From Pseudomonadota bacterium (lineage in GTDB: Bacteria > Desulfobacterota > Desulfovibrionia > Desulfovibrionales > Desulfovibrionaceae), in assembly GCA_023426275.1 (NCBI GenBank), contig JAFABC010000298.1, positions 1 through 5,333 on the forward strand: a stretch of 5,333 nt of DNA. Direction: 5' to 3'. The notes below the pieces were generated by a model. It was not told where the DNA came from. It searched no databases and saw only the letters and a program-made list of their open reading frames with translations. The position numbers were made by a program, and so were the translations under genes. This document shows positions 1 to 5,333 of the stretch, piece by piece. Each line of letters starts with the position of its first letter. Position 1 is the first letter of the stretch.

Positions 1-76
1 GGCAAAGCCTGGATAAAAATGCGCCGCCAAGGTGCGCCAGCGTCGCTTCGCGCCGCCAAAGATACATCGAGGGGGA

Positions 77-99
77 CCGGGGGGCATCATGCCCCCCGG
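77..99 (-). terminator. Strong GC hairpin downstream of the GT9 gene, possible terminator
   Basis: Bases 77-87 and 89-99 are perfectly complementary inverted arms of 11 bases around a single central base (88), realistically a 10-pair stem with a 3-base loop. It overlaps the 33-base element and lies within about 45 bases after the GT9 stop codon. It is followed in the sense direction by a CCCCCTCGATG context, not by a run of T's. It is therefore not a textbook Rho-independent terminator; it may stabilise the 3' end or stop polymerase with the help of other factors. Confidence 0.5.
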
Positions 100-116
100 C
101 CGCCGGAGGCATCTTC
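84..116 (-). repeat. 33-base GC-rich gene-end element, copy 1 (inverted relative to copy 2)
   Basis: This 33-base stretch is the exact reverse complement of 5301-5333. On the minus strand it begins two bases after the TAA stop of the GT9 gene, so it lies in that gene's 3' untranslated region. In the sense direction it opens GAAGATGCCTCCGGCGGCC and runs into a hairpin. The two copies have the same orientation relative to the gene they follow, which suggests a dispersed gene-end element and not a pair of transposon ends. I recall similar GATGCCTCCGGCGGCC elements at gene ends in Desulfovibrio-type genomes, but no search was made. Confidence 0.85.
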
Positions 117-118
117 AA

Positions 119-1027
119 TTATGACAGGCCCAGGGCGGCAACGACTGTTTCGACGTCGATGCCGGCCATGCATGGCAGCGGCCGGGGACAGGCGGGGGCG
201 AAGTCCCCGGAGGTGACGGCGACGCAGGGCGAGCAGGGCAGACCGGCCGTGACGATCTCCAGGCCGTGGGGGCCCCATTGCCGGGGCGAGGTCGGTCCGA
301 AAAGCGCCACCCCGGGTACGCCGTGCAGACCGGCCAGATGCATGGGGCCACAGTCCGGTCCCACCACGAAGCGGGCGGCGCGGATGATCCGGGCCAGTTC
401 TTCCAGACTTTCCGGGCAGACAACGGCTTCCCGAGCCGGCGCAAGCCCCCGTTCGCGCTCGACCGGCCCCAGGACGAACACGGGTTTGACGCCATGGTTC
501 CGTAACACGGCGGCCAGATACTGCAACCGCGCAAGCGGCCAGGCCTTGTCCTGGTGGCCGGCGCCGGGAAAGAGCAGGGCGGTATTTCCTTTTGGAACAT
601 GCCCGCCGAAATGGGCCCGGAACGTGGCGGCGTAATCCGTGGCAAAGGGGATGCCGCGCGCTTCGAGGGCTTCGCGGTGCAGGGCCGCCGGCGGGACATC
701 CCGGCCGGGTGCGACGCCGTGGAAAAACCAGAAGCGCTCGTGTTCCGGCAGGGGCGGACGCGCGGCCAGTCCGGCGCGCACGACCAGCGTGTCGGCCAGG
801 GCAACGGGCCAGGGACCGGGCTCGAAACGCGCGGCCAGGGCGCGGCGCAACGCCGGCGGGCACGGGTCGGCCAGGGGGGCGAGCCAGTGGGCATGGGACG
901 GACGGACCGTCTGATAGACGGGCAGCCCGTTGAAATGCCGGGCCAGGGACAAAAAAAGCGGCCAGGAAAGCAGAAAATCCCCAAGTGCTCCGGCATGTTC
1001 CAAAACGACCTTGTCAGGAGGCTGCAT
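119..1027 (-). CDS. Glycosyltransferase family 9 protein (heptosyltransferase-like)
   Basis: This 302-residue protein resembles the ADP-heptose:LPS heptosyltransferase family (GT9, GT-B fold), which transfers sugars during lipopolysaccharide core or related surface glycan synthesis on the cytoplasmic face of the inner membrane. Visible marks are the N-terminal loop GALGDFLLSWPLF (residues 13-25), the second Rossmann domain opening with LLFPGAGHQDKAWPLARL (151-168), and the nucleotide-sugar signature VVGPDCGPMHLAGLHGVP (221-238) followed by ALFGPTSPRQWGP (241-253). The signature usually reads D-S/T-G; here it is D225-C226-G227. Four cysteines near the C-terminus (C265, C268, C280, C286) match the Cys-rich segment seen in many GT9 proteins. 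The ATG at 1027-1025 is preceded by an AAGGGT ribosome-binding site (complement of 1035-1040) with 7 bases between. The stop is TAA at 121-119. Length is slightly below the usual 320-350 residues. The gene is divergent from the Nudix gene. The family is confident; the exact acceptor and donor cannot be read from sequence, so no symbol is given. Confidence 0.9.
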   Translation of the reverse strand: MQPPDKVVLEHAGALGDFLLSWPLFLSLARHFNGLPVYQTVRPSHAHWLAPLADPCPPALRRALAARFEPGPWPVALADTLVVRAGLAARPPLPEHERFWFFHGVAPGRDVPPAALHREALEARGIPFATDYAATFRAHFGGHVPKGNTALLFPGAGHQDKAWPLARLQYLAAVLRNHGVKPVFVLGPVERERGLAPAREAVVCPESLEELARIIRAARFVVGPDCGPMHLAGLHGVPGVALFGPTSPRQWGPHGLEIVTAGLPCSPCVAVTSGDFAPACPRPLPCMAGIDVETVVAALGLS

Positions 1028-1034
1028 TTGGCGT

Positions 1035-1040
1035 ACCCTT
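1035..1040 (-). promoter_or_regulatory. Ribosome-binding site of the GT9 gene
   Basis: AAGGGT read on the minus strand, 7 bases before the ATG at 1027-1025. It supports the chosen start of the glycosyltransferase. Confidence 0.6.
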
Positions 1041-1139
1041 CAGGTTAAGAAAAGACGTATTTTTATAAACGCTTGGGTCAATTTTTCCCGCAATTCCGGC
1101 GGGCAGCCGGGAAGTGGAATCGTGCCCCGAGCCCGTCAT

Positions 1140-1143
1140 GGAG
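1140..1143 (+). promoter_or_regulatory. Ribosome-binding site of the Nudix gene
   Basis: GGAG lies 10 bases before the ATG at 1154. It favours this start over the in-frame upstream codon at 1073, in agreement with the conserved region, which begins at the CPHCG knuckle just after the chosen methionine. Confidence 0.6.
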
Positions 1144-1153
1144 CCCACAGTTT

Positions 1154-1615
1154 ATGGCCCTTACCAAACCGTGCCCGCATTGCGGTCAGCCCGTGGTCCA
1201 CTACCGCAATCCCGTGCCCACCGTGGACGCCCTCATTCATCTGCCCGGCCGTGGCGTGGTCTTTGTCAAACGCCTCAACGAGCCGTACGGCTGGGCCCTG
1301 CCCGGCGGTTTTGTCGATTACGGCGAGTCCACCGAAAAGGCGGCCATTCGTGAAGCCAGGGAAGAAACCGGCCTGACCGTGGAGCTGACCGGCCTGCTTG
1401 GCGTGTATTCCGATCCCGCCCGCGATCCCCGGCAGCACACCATGAGTGTGGTCTACATCGCCCAGGCGGTCGATCCCGACGCGCTGGCCGCCGGCGACGA
1501 TGCCAAGGAAGTGGGCGTGTTCCCGCTCGGAGAATGGCCCAGTCCCCTGTGCTTCGACCACGAGCGTATTGTGAACGATTACGCTGCATTGTACAATAAA
1601 ATCAATTTTTCGTAG
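1154..1615 (+). CDS. Nudix hydrolase, probable ADP-ribose/ADP-sugar pyrophosphatase type
   Basis: This 153-residue protein carries a perfect Nudix box GX5EX7REUXEEXGU at residues 52-74 (G52, E58, R66, E67, E70, E71, G73), the Mg-binding catalytic helix that splits nucleoside diphosphates linked to another group. The segment after the box, GVYSDPARDPRQHTMSVVY (83-101), is the pattern I associate with ADP-ribose pyrophosphatases; P88 lies about 15 residues past the box, close to where that subgroup carries a diagnostic proline. The N-terminus has a CPHCG knuckle (C7, C10), half of a zinc ribbon, with no second Cys pair evident. The start at 1154 is preferred because a GGAG (1140-1143) sits 10 bases upstream; an in-frame extension back to 1073 would add 27 non-conserved residues. 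The gene lies 143 bases upstream of glgA on the same strand with no obvious terminator between, so co-transcription is plausible. The Nudix family is certain; ADP-ribose or ADP-glucose as substrate is inference. Confidence 0.9.
   Translation: MALTKPCPHCGQPVVHYRNPVPTVDALIHLPGRGVVFVKRLNEPYGWALPGGFVDYGESTEKAAIREAREETGLTVELTGLLGVYSDPARDPRQHTMSVVYIAQAVDPDALAAGDDAKEVGVFPLGEWPSPLCFDHERIVNDYAALYNKINFS
1569..1597 (+). promoter_or_regulatory. Candidate sigma-70 promoter for glgA inside the Nudix gene
   Basis: TTGTGA (1569-1574; 4 of 6 matches to TTGACA) is separated by exactly 17 bases from TACAAT (1592-1597; 5 of 6 matches to TATAAT). The segment is an AT-rich island within the last 50 bases of the Nudix coding region. 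Transcription would begin near 1604 and give a leader of roughly 155 bases before the glgA ATG. The -10 box is part of a perfect 10-base palindrome, ATTGTACAAT (1588-1597). Prediction by eye only. Confidence 0.4.
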
Positions 1616-1682
1616 CGGCTGGTGCGGCGCAGGGTTTTTTCCCGGGGAAATTTCAGGCAAATCACGCGTTGTTCGTTGGAGC

Positions 1683-1702
1683 GCGGCGCCCCGGAGCGCC
1701 GC
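1683..1702 (+). other. Hairpin in the glgA leader
   Basis: GCGGCGC (1683-1689) and GCGCCGC (1696-1702) form a perfect 7-pair stem with a 6-base loop. It ends 56 bases before the glgA start. No T-run follows, so it is not an obvious terminator. It may be an RNA structure in the leader or a chance product of GC-rich sequence. Confidence 0.3.
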
Positions 1703-1748
1703 CGCCATGGGCAGGCTCTTTCCGCCTGTGAACGAAACCGGCCAGGCC

Positions 1749-1754
1749 AGGGAG
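1749..1754 (+). promoter_or_regulatory. Ribosome-binding site of glgA
   Basis: AGGGAG ends 4 bases before the ATG at 1759, a slightly short but workable spacing. It supports the glgA start, which also gives the expected N-terminal strand before the KTGGL loop. Confidence 0.65.
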
Positions 1755-1758
1755 CGCG

Positions 1759-3216
1759 ATGAAGTTTCATCATAAGGTCCTTTTTGTCGCTTCGGAAATA
1801 TATCCGTTTTCCAAAACAGGCGGCCTGGGCGATGTCATGGGTGCATTGCCCAAGGAGCTCAAACGCCAGGGCGTCAACGTCGCCATCATTACGCCCTATT
1901 ATGGGCGGCTCAATACCGGCGACCATCAGCTGCGGCTGATTTATTCCAAATGCCGCGTCGGCTATCCCTGGGCTCCCATAACCGCCGACATCTACACCGC
2001 CACCTGCGACGACGTGCCGGTGTATTTCGTGCAGCGCGGCGAATACTTCGACCGCCGTTTTTACTATAACACCCACGACGGCGACTATTTCGACAACTGC
2101 GAGCGCTTCATCTTTTTCTGCCGGGCGACCATGGCCTGGGCCAGCCGGCTGGACGGCGCGCCGGCCATTGTCCACGCCCATGACTGGCAGGCCGCCCTGG
2201 TGCCGGCCTACCTGCGCTTTTTGCGTCCGGAAGCGCCGTTTTGGCGCAATACCAAGACCATCATGACCATCCACAACCTGGCCTTCCAGGGCCGGTTCGC
2301 CTCGCGGCTTTTCTGGGATTCCGGTTTGCCCCGGGAAGCCTGGAACATGGACGGGGCCGAGTTCTGGGGCGATTTCAATCTGCTCAAGGCCGGCATCGCC
2401 TATTCCGACATCGTCACCACCGTCAGCCCGTCCTATTCGCTGGAAATCCTCTACCACCAGTTCGGCTGCGGCCTGGAAGGCATCCTGTCCAAGCGCGCGG
2501 ACCGGTTGCGGGGGATTTTAAACGGCGCGGACTATACCGTCTGGGACCCCATCAACGACCGCTACCTGCCAAGCACCTACAGTGCCGACGATTTGTCGGG
2601 AAAGGACCTGTGCAAGCGCAATCTGGTGGCCGAACTGGGGCTGGACCGCCATTTCCTCAAGCGGCCCATCCTGGGCTTTATCGGTCGCATCCGCGACCAG
2701 AAGGGCGTCGATCTGCTCATCGACATCCTGCCCCGGCTCATGGAGCAGGACGTGGCCGTGGTCGTTCTGGGCGAGGGCAGCCTGGACTACGAGGCCGTGT
2801 TGCTCGACATGATGGAGACCTACCCCGGGAAGCTGGTGGTGCGCATCGGCTACACCGAGGATCTGGCCCACCGCATTCAGGCCGGTTCGGATATTTTCCT
2901 CATGCCGTCGCGCTACGAGCCCTGTGGCCTGACGCAGATGTACGCCCTGCGCTTCGGCACGCCGCCGGTGGCCACGGCCGTGGGCGGGCTGCGGGACACC
3001 ATCGTGCCCTGGCCCGATCCCGCCGCCACGGGCTTCACCTTCCGCGAACCCGAACCGGATCACTTCTTCCAGGCCGTGCGCGACGCCCTGGAGTTGTGGG
3101 CGCAGCCCGACGCCTGGCGCGGCATGGTCAAACGGGCCATGCGCGCCGATTACTCCTGGGAAAAGGCGGCCAAGAATTACATCAGTCTCTACCGGGAGCT
3201 TGGCGCGGATATTTGA
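1759..3216 (+). CDS. glgA: Glycogen synthase (ADP-glucose), GT5
   Basis: GlgA transfers glucose from ADP-glucose to the non-reducing end of an alpha-1,4-glucan in the cytoplasm, the chain-elongation step of bacterial glycogen synthesis. At 485 residues it is close to the E. coli enzyme (477). The N-terminal GT5 domain shows the ADP-glucose loop FSKTGGLGDVMGALP (17-31; K19 corresponds to E. coli K15), HAHDWQAALVP (139-149), and TIHNLAFQG (170-178; H172 corresponds to E. coli H161). The hinge region holds GILNGADYTVWDP (252-264). The C-terminal domain has GFIGRIRDQKGVDLL (306-320; R310 and K315 match E. coli R300 and K305) and SRYEPCGLTQMYALRFGT (384-401) with catalytic E387 (E. coli E377). All expected active-site residues are present. 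The ATG at 1759 follows AGGGAG (1749-1754) with 4 bases between. glgB follows 138 bases downstream on the same strand. A likely promoter lies inside the 3' end of the preceding Nudix gene. Confidence 0.97.
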   Translation: MKFHHKVLFVASEIYPFSKTGGLGDVMGALPKELKRQGVNVAIITPYYGRLNTGDHQLRLIYSKCRVGYPWAPITADIYTATCDDVPVYFVQRGEYFDRRFYYNTHDGDYFDNCERFIFFCRATMAWASRLDGAPAIVHAHDWQAALVPAYLRFLRPEAPFWRNTKTIMTIHNLAFQGRFASRLFWDSGLPREAWNMDGAEFWGDFNLLKAGIAYSDIVTTVSPSYSLEILYHQFGCGLEGILSKRADRLRGILNGADYTVWDPINDRYLPSTYSADDLSGKDLCKRNLVAELGLDRHFLKRPILGFIGRIRDQKGVDLLIDILPRLMEQDVAVVVLGEGSLDYEAVLLDMMETYPGKLVVRIGYTEDLAHRIQAGSDIFLMPSRYEPCGLTQMYALRFGTPPVATAVGGLRDTIVPWPDPAATGFTFREPEPDHFFQAVRDALELWAQPDAWRGMVKRAMRADYSWEKAAKNYISLYRELGADI

Positions 3217-3281
3217 CCCCTGCCGCCGCCGACCGCGTGAAGCGCCACGCGGCGGACGGGGACGCGGCGCAATTGTCGTTT

Positions 3282-3312
3282 CGGCGACGCCGGATCGTCA
3301 CCGCCGTTTTTT
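3282..3312 (+). terminator. Terminator-like hairpin with T-run between glgA and glgB
   Basis: CGGCGACG (3282-3289) pairs with CGTC (3296-3299) and GCCG (3303-3306), giving eight GC-rich pairs with a 3-base bulge (3300-3302) and a 6-base loop. Six T's (3307-3312) follow directly. This is the form of an intrinsic terminator, placed 66 bases after the glgA stop and 42 bases before the glgB start. It could end part of the glgA transcripts and so make glgB expression lower, or it could mean that glgB has its own promoter. The bulge and modest T-run make full termination uncertain. Confidence 0.5.
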
Positions 3313-3341
3313 CATGTACGATTGTGCCGCCTCGGCGACGC

Positions 3342-3347
3342 AGGAGG
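3342..3347 (+). promoter_or_regulatory. Strong ribosome-binding site of glgB
   Basis: A full-consensus AGGAGG with 7 bases before the ATG at 3355. It decides the start of glgB against the in-frame TTG at 3322, which would place this site inside the coding region. Confidence 0.85.
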
Positions 3348-3354
3348 ACCCGTC

Positions 3355-5280
3355 ATGCCCGCATCCCAATCCAAAGCCAATCCGTGCCGGCCGGTGGCCA
3401 TCGGCGAACTCGATATCTATTTGTTCGGCCAGGGACGGCACTATGACCTCTACCGAATGCTCGGGGCGCACCCGTACGCGGAAGGGGAGGTGCAGGGCTA
3501 TCGCTTCGCCGTCTGGGCGCCCAATGCCAAGGCCGTCTCCGTGGTCGGGGATTTCAACGACTGGCAGCCCGGCGAACACGCGCTTTTCCCGGTTGCCGCC
3601 TCGGGCGTGTGGGCCGGCTTCATCCCCGGATTTCTCCACGGCGCGCTCTACAAGTTCGCCGTGACCGGCAAATACGGCGACACCGTCTTCAAGACCGATC
3701 CCTTCGCCTTTTATGCCGAGGTGCGCCCCGGTGTGGCCGCCCGGACCTGGACCCTCGACGATTACGCCTGGAACGACGCCGCCTGGATGCAGAGGCGTCG
3801 GGAAGGGGGCCTGCCCATCAACAACGCCATTTCCATCTACGAGGTCCATGCCGGCTCCTGGCGCTGGAAAACCAAGGACTACGGCACGTTTTACTCCTAC
3901 CGCGAACTGGCCGAGACGCTCGTCCCCTATGTGCGCGACCTCGGGTTTTCCCATATCGAATTCATGCCCCTGGCCGAGCATCCCCTGGACGAATCCTGGG
4001 GCTACCAGACGGGGCATTATTTCGCCCCGACCTCGCGCTTCGGCACGCCCGAGGACCTGCGCTTTCTCATCGACGCCTGCCATCAGGCCGGCGTCGGCGT
4101 CATCCTCGACTGGGTGCCGGGGCATTTTCCCAAAGACGAATGGTGCCTGGGCCGTTTCGACGGCACCGGACTCTACGAGCACGAGGACCCGCGCCAGGGC
4201 GAGCACCCGGACTGGGGCACGTATGTCTTCAACTATGGCCGCCACGAAGTCCGCAATTTCCTGTTCGCCAATGCCCTCTATTGGTTCAAGGAATTTCACA
4301 TCGACGGGCTGCGCATCGACGCCGTGGCCAGCATGCTCTATCTCGACTATTCCCGGCGCGACGGCGAATGGATTCCCAACAAATACGGCGGCAAGGAGAA
4401 TATCGACGCCATCGAGTTCCTGCGCGACCTCAATGTCGTCGTGCACGACCATTTTCCCGGCGCGGCCATGATCGCCGAGGAATCCACGTCCTGGGCCGGC
4501 GTCTCCCGTCCGGTCTATACCGGCGGACTCGGCTTCAGTTTCAAGTGGAACATGGGCTGGATGAACGACACCCTGGATTATTTCACCAAAAATCCGGTGT
4601 TTCGGTCCTATCATCAAAACCAGCTGACCTTTTCCATGCTCTACGCCTTCCACGAAAACTTCATCCTTCCGCTGTCCCATGACGAGGTCACCCACGGCAA
4701 AGGCTCGCTGATCGGCAAGATGCCCGGGGATCAGTGGCAGCAGATGGCCAACCTGCGCCTTTTTCTCTCCTATATGTGGGCGCATCCCGGCAAGAAGCTC
4801 ATTTTCATGGGCTGCGAGTTCGGCCAGTGGAAGGAGTGGAATTCCCGCGAGGAACTCGATTGGGTGCTCACGCGGTTTCCGCCCCATCAGGGGGCCATGG
4901 AGCTGGTGCGGACGCTCAACCAGCTGCACAAGACCTATCCGGCCATGTATATCCGCGACAATGACTGGACCGGCTTCGAATGGGTGGACCTGTCCGATTA
5001 CGCTTCGTCGGTCATCACCTTCCTGCGCAAGGCCCCGGACGGTTCGCAGATCTTGTGGGCCTTCAATTTCACGCCGGTCGTGCGCGAGGAGTACATCGTG
5101 GGCTGCCGCGTTCCGGGCTATTGGAAGGAAATCTACAATTCCGATTCAGCCTTCTTCGGCGGCTCGGATATCGGCAATGGCGGGGGCGTCATGGCCCGAC
5201 CGGCGACGGTCGGCGGCTGGCCGCATTACCTGCCGCTGAAACTGCCGCCCCTGGCCGCCGTCGCCTTCACGCCGGAATAG
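3355..5280 (+). CDS. glgB: 1,4-alpha-glucan branching enzyme, GH13 with CBM48
   Basis: GlgB cuts an alpha-1,4-glucan chain and rejoins it as an alpha-1,6 branch, working on the product of GlgA. From the ATG at 3355 it is 641 residues. A CBM48 domain lies at about 35-125 (LGAHP; YRFAVWAPNAKAVSVVGDFNDW at 49-70 in part), then the GH13 barrel from about 160 to 530, then a C-terminal all-beta domain. Catalytic residues are D322 in GLRIDAVASM, E375 in MIAEEST, and D443 in LSHDEVTHGKGS. Their spacing (53 and 121 residues from D322) equals that of E. coli D405, E458 and D526. The constant offset of 83 shows the protein lacks the extra N-terminal domain of the E. coli form (728 residues) and is the shorter class. 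The start at 3355 is chosen because AGGAGG (3342-3347) sits 7 bases upstream; a TTG at 3322 in frame has no such site. It probably shares transcripts with glgA, modulated by the hairpin between them. Confidence 0.97.
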   Translation: MPASQSKANPCRPVAIGELDIYLFGQGRHYDLYRMLGAHPYAEGEVQGYRFAVWAPNAKAVSVVGDFNDWQPGEHALFPVAASGVWAGFIPGFLHGALYKFAVTGKYGDTVFKTDPFAFYAEVRPGVAARTWTLDDYAWNDAAWMQRRREGGLPINNAISIYEVHAGSWRWKTKDYGTFYSYRELAETLVPYVRDLGFSHIEFMPLAEHPLDESWGYQTGHYFAPTSRFGTPEDLRFLIDACHQAGVGVILDWVPGHFPKDEWCLGRFDGTGLYEHEDPRQGEHPDWGTYVFNYGRHEVRNFLFANALYWFKEFHIDGLRIDAVASMLYLDYSRRDGEWIPNKYGGKENIDAIEFLRDLNVVVHDHFPGAAMIAEESTSWAGVSRPVYTGGLGFSFKWNMGWMNDTLDYFTKNPVFRSYHQNQLTFSMLYAFHENFILPLSHDEVTHGKGSLIGKMPGDQWQQMANLRLFLSYMWAHPGKKLIFMGCEFGQWKEWNSREELDWVLTRFPPHQGAMELVRTLNQLHKTYPAMYIRDNDWTGFEWVDLSDYASSVITFLRKAPDGSQILWAFNFTPVVREEYIVGCRVPGYWKEIYNSDSAFFGGSDIGNGGGVMARPATVGGWPHYLPLKLPPLAAVAFTPE

Positions 5281-5286
5281 CGAGAA

Positions 5287-5306
5287 AAGAGAAGATAAGA
5301 GAAGAT
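5287..5306 (+). repeat. Tandem 10-base repeat after glgB
   Basis: AAGAGAAGAT occurs twice in direct succession (5287-5296 and 5297-5306), starting seven bases after the glgB stop. The second unit overlaps the first six bases of the 33-base element. The purine-rich stretch has no coding role and may be a small duplication at the edge of the element. Confidence 0.7.
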
Positions 5307-5333
5307 GCCTCCGGCGGCCGGGGGGCATGATGC
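5301..5333 (+). repeat. 33-base GC-rich gene-end element, copy 2, cut by the window edge
   Basis: An exact reverse complement of 84-116, beginning 20 bases after the glgB stop codon and reading in the same sense as glgB. The window ends in the middle of what, by comparison with copy 1, should be a hairpin (GGGGGGCATGATGC followed by further C's). The element is probably a 3' end or terminator-type structure for glgB. Confidence 0.85.

Larger units (their letters stand above)
1028..1153. promoter_or_regulatory. Divergent intergenic region, likely holding promoters for the GT9 and Nudix genes
   Basis: This 126-base gap separates two divergent start codons, so both genes should have promoters here. 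It contains an AT-rich island at about 1045-1090, unlike the GC-rich surroundings. On the minus strand a good -35-like TTGACC is found at 1081-1076, but the hexamers 16-18 bases on (for example TACGTC) are poor -10 matches. TATAAA occurs on the plus strand at 1064-1069 without a clear partner -35. A weak hairpin (CCGGC at 1096-1100 with GCCGG at 1106-1110) lies in the presumed Nudix leader. Promoter positions cannot be fixed by eye. Confidence 0.4.

Noticed and set aside
1..60. Direct repeat GCGCCGCCAA at 21-30 and 50-59 as the start of a repeat array
   Set aside because: Only two short copies are present and the spacing holds no further pattern; it is probably chance in GC-rich sequence.
19..216. 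Small 65-codon plus-strand frame at the left edge
   Set aside because: It crosses the gene-end element and runs into the GT9 gene on the opposite strand; composition is arginine-rich shadow and no ribosome-binding site is evident.
1700..1740. Possible sigma-54 promoter upstream of glgA (GGGCAGGCTCTTTCCGCC region)
   Set aside because: The match to the -24/-12 GG and GC pattern is poor, with no TTGCA-like -12 element.
1579..2457. Minus-strand 292-codon frame opposite the start of glgA
   Set aside because: Antisense shadow over clear GlgA N-terminal motifs; no family features of its own.
2241..3446. Plus-strand 401-codon frame overlapping glgA and the glgB leader
   Set aside because: Frame-shifted shadow of glgA, rich in R, G, H and P, with no recognisable domain.
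3298..4929. Long open frame of 543 codons on the minus strand opposite glgB
   Set aside because: It lies antisense to an unmistakable GlgB with intact catalytic residues; its low-complexity, G/H/V-rich translation is typical of a GC-rich shadow frame.
84..5333. The 33-base inverted repeat pair as the ends of a transposon or genomic island
   Set aside because: There is no transposase or integrase between them, no target-site duplication can be seen, and both copies sit in the same position relative to a stop codon, which fits a gene-end element better.

Overview
This GC-rich window carries four complete protein-coding genes. One, on the minus strand, is a family GT9 (heptosyltransferase-like) glycosyltransferase. 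Three are on the plus strand: a small Nudix hydrolase, glycogen synthase (glgA) and 1,4-alpha-glucan branching enzyme (glgB). No RNA gene, CRISPR array, transposase or phage gene is visible. The strong GC bias, the codon style and a GC-rich element next to two gene ends (its shadow translation reads EDASGGRGA) suggest a Desulfovibrio-type sulfate reducer (Desulfovibrionaceae, Desulfobacterota). That assignment rests on recall of such genomes and not on a search.

Layout: bases 1-118 are a short gene-free stretch ending in a strong GC hairpin element next to the stop codon of the GT9 gene (119-1027, minus). An AT-richer divergent intergenic region (1028-1153) separates it from the Nudix gene (1154-1615, plus). 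glgA (1759-3216) follows after 143 bases and glgB (3355-5280) after a further 138 bases. A good sigma-70-like promoter (TTGTGA, 17 bases, TACAAT) sits inside the 3' end of the Nudix gene and may drive glgA. A terminator-like hairpin followed by six T's lies between glgA and glgB. It could lower glgB expression relative to glgA.

Function: GlgA elongates alpha-1,4-glucan from ADP-glucose and GlgB adds alpha-1,6 branches, so together they build glycogen. The ADP-glucose supplier (GlgC) and the degradative enzymes (GlgP, GlgX) are not in the window. The Nudix protein looks like an ADP-sugar (ADP-ribose type) pyrophosphatase. Its place just ahead of glgA raises the possibility that it acts on the ADP-sugar pool, but this is inference. 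The GT9 enzyme probably belongs to cell-surface glycan synthesis and is divergent from the glycogen genes.

The most striking non-coding signal is a perfect 33-base inverted repeat, one copy at 84-116 and the other at 5301-5333. Each copy sits just after a stop codon and has the same orientation relative to the gene it follows. The window is otherwise an ordinary glycogen-synthesis locus. I see no convincing evidence of an undescribed system.
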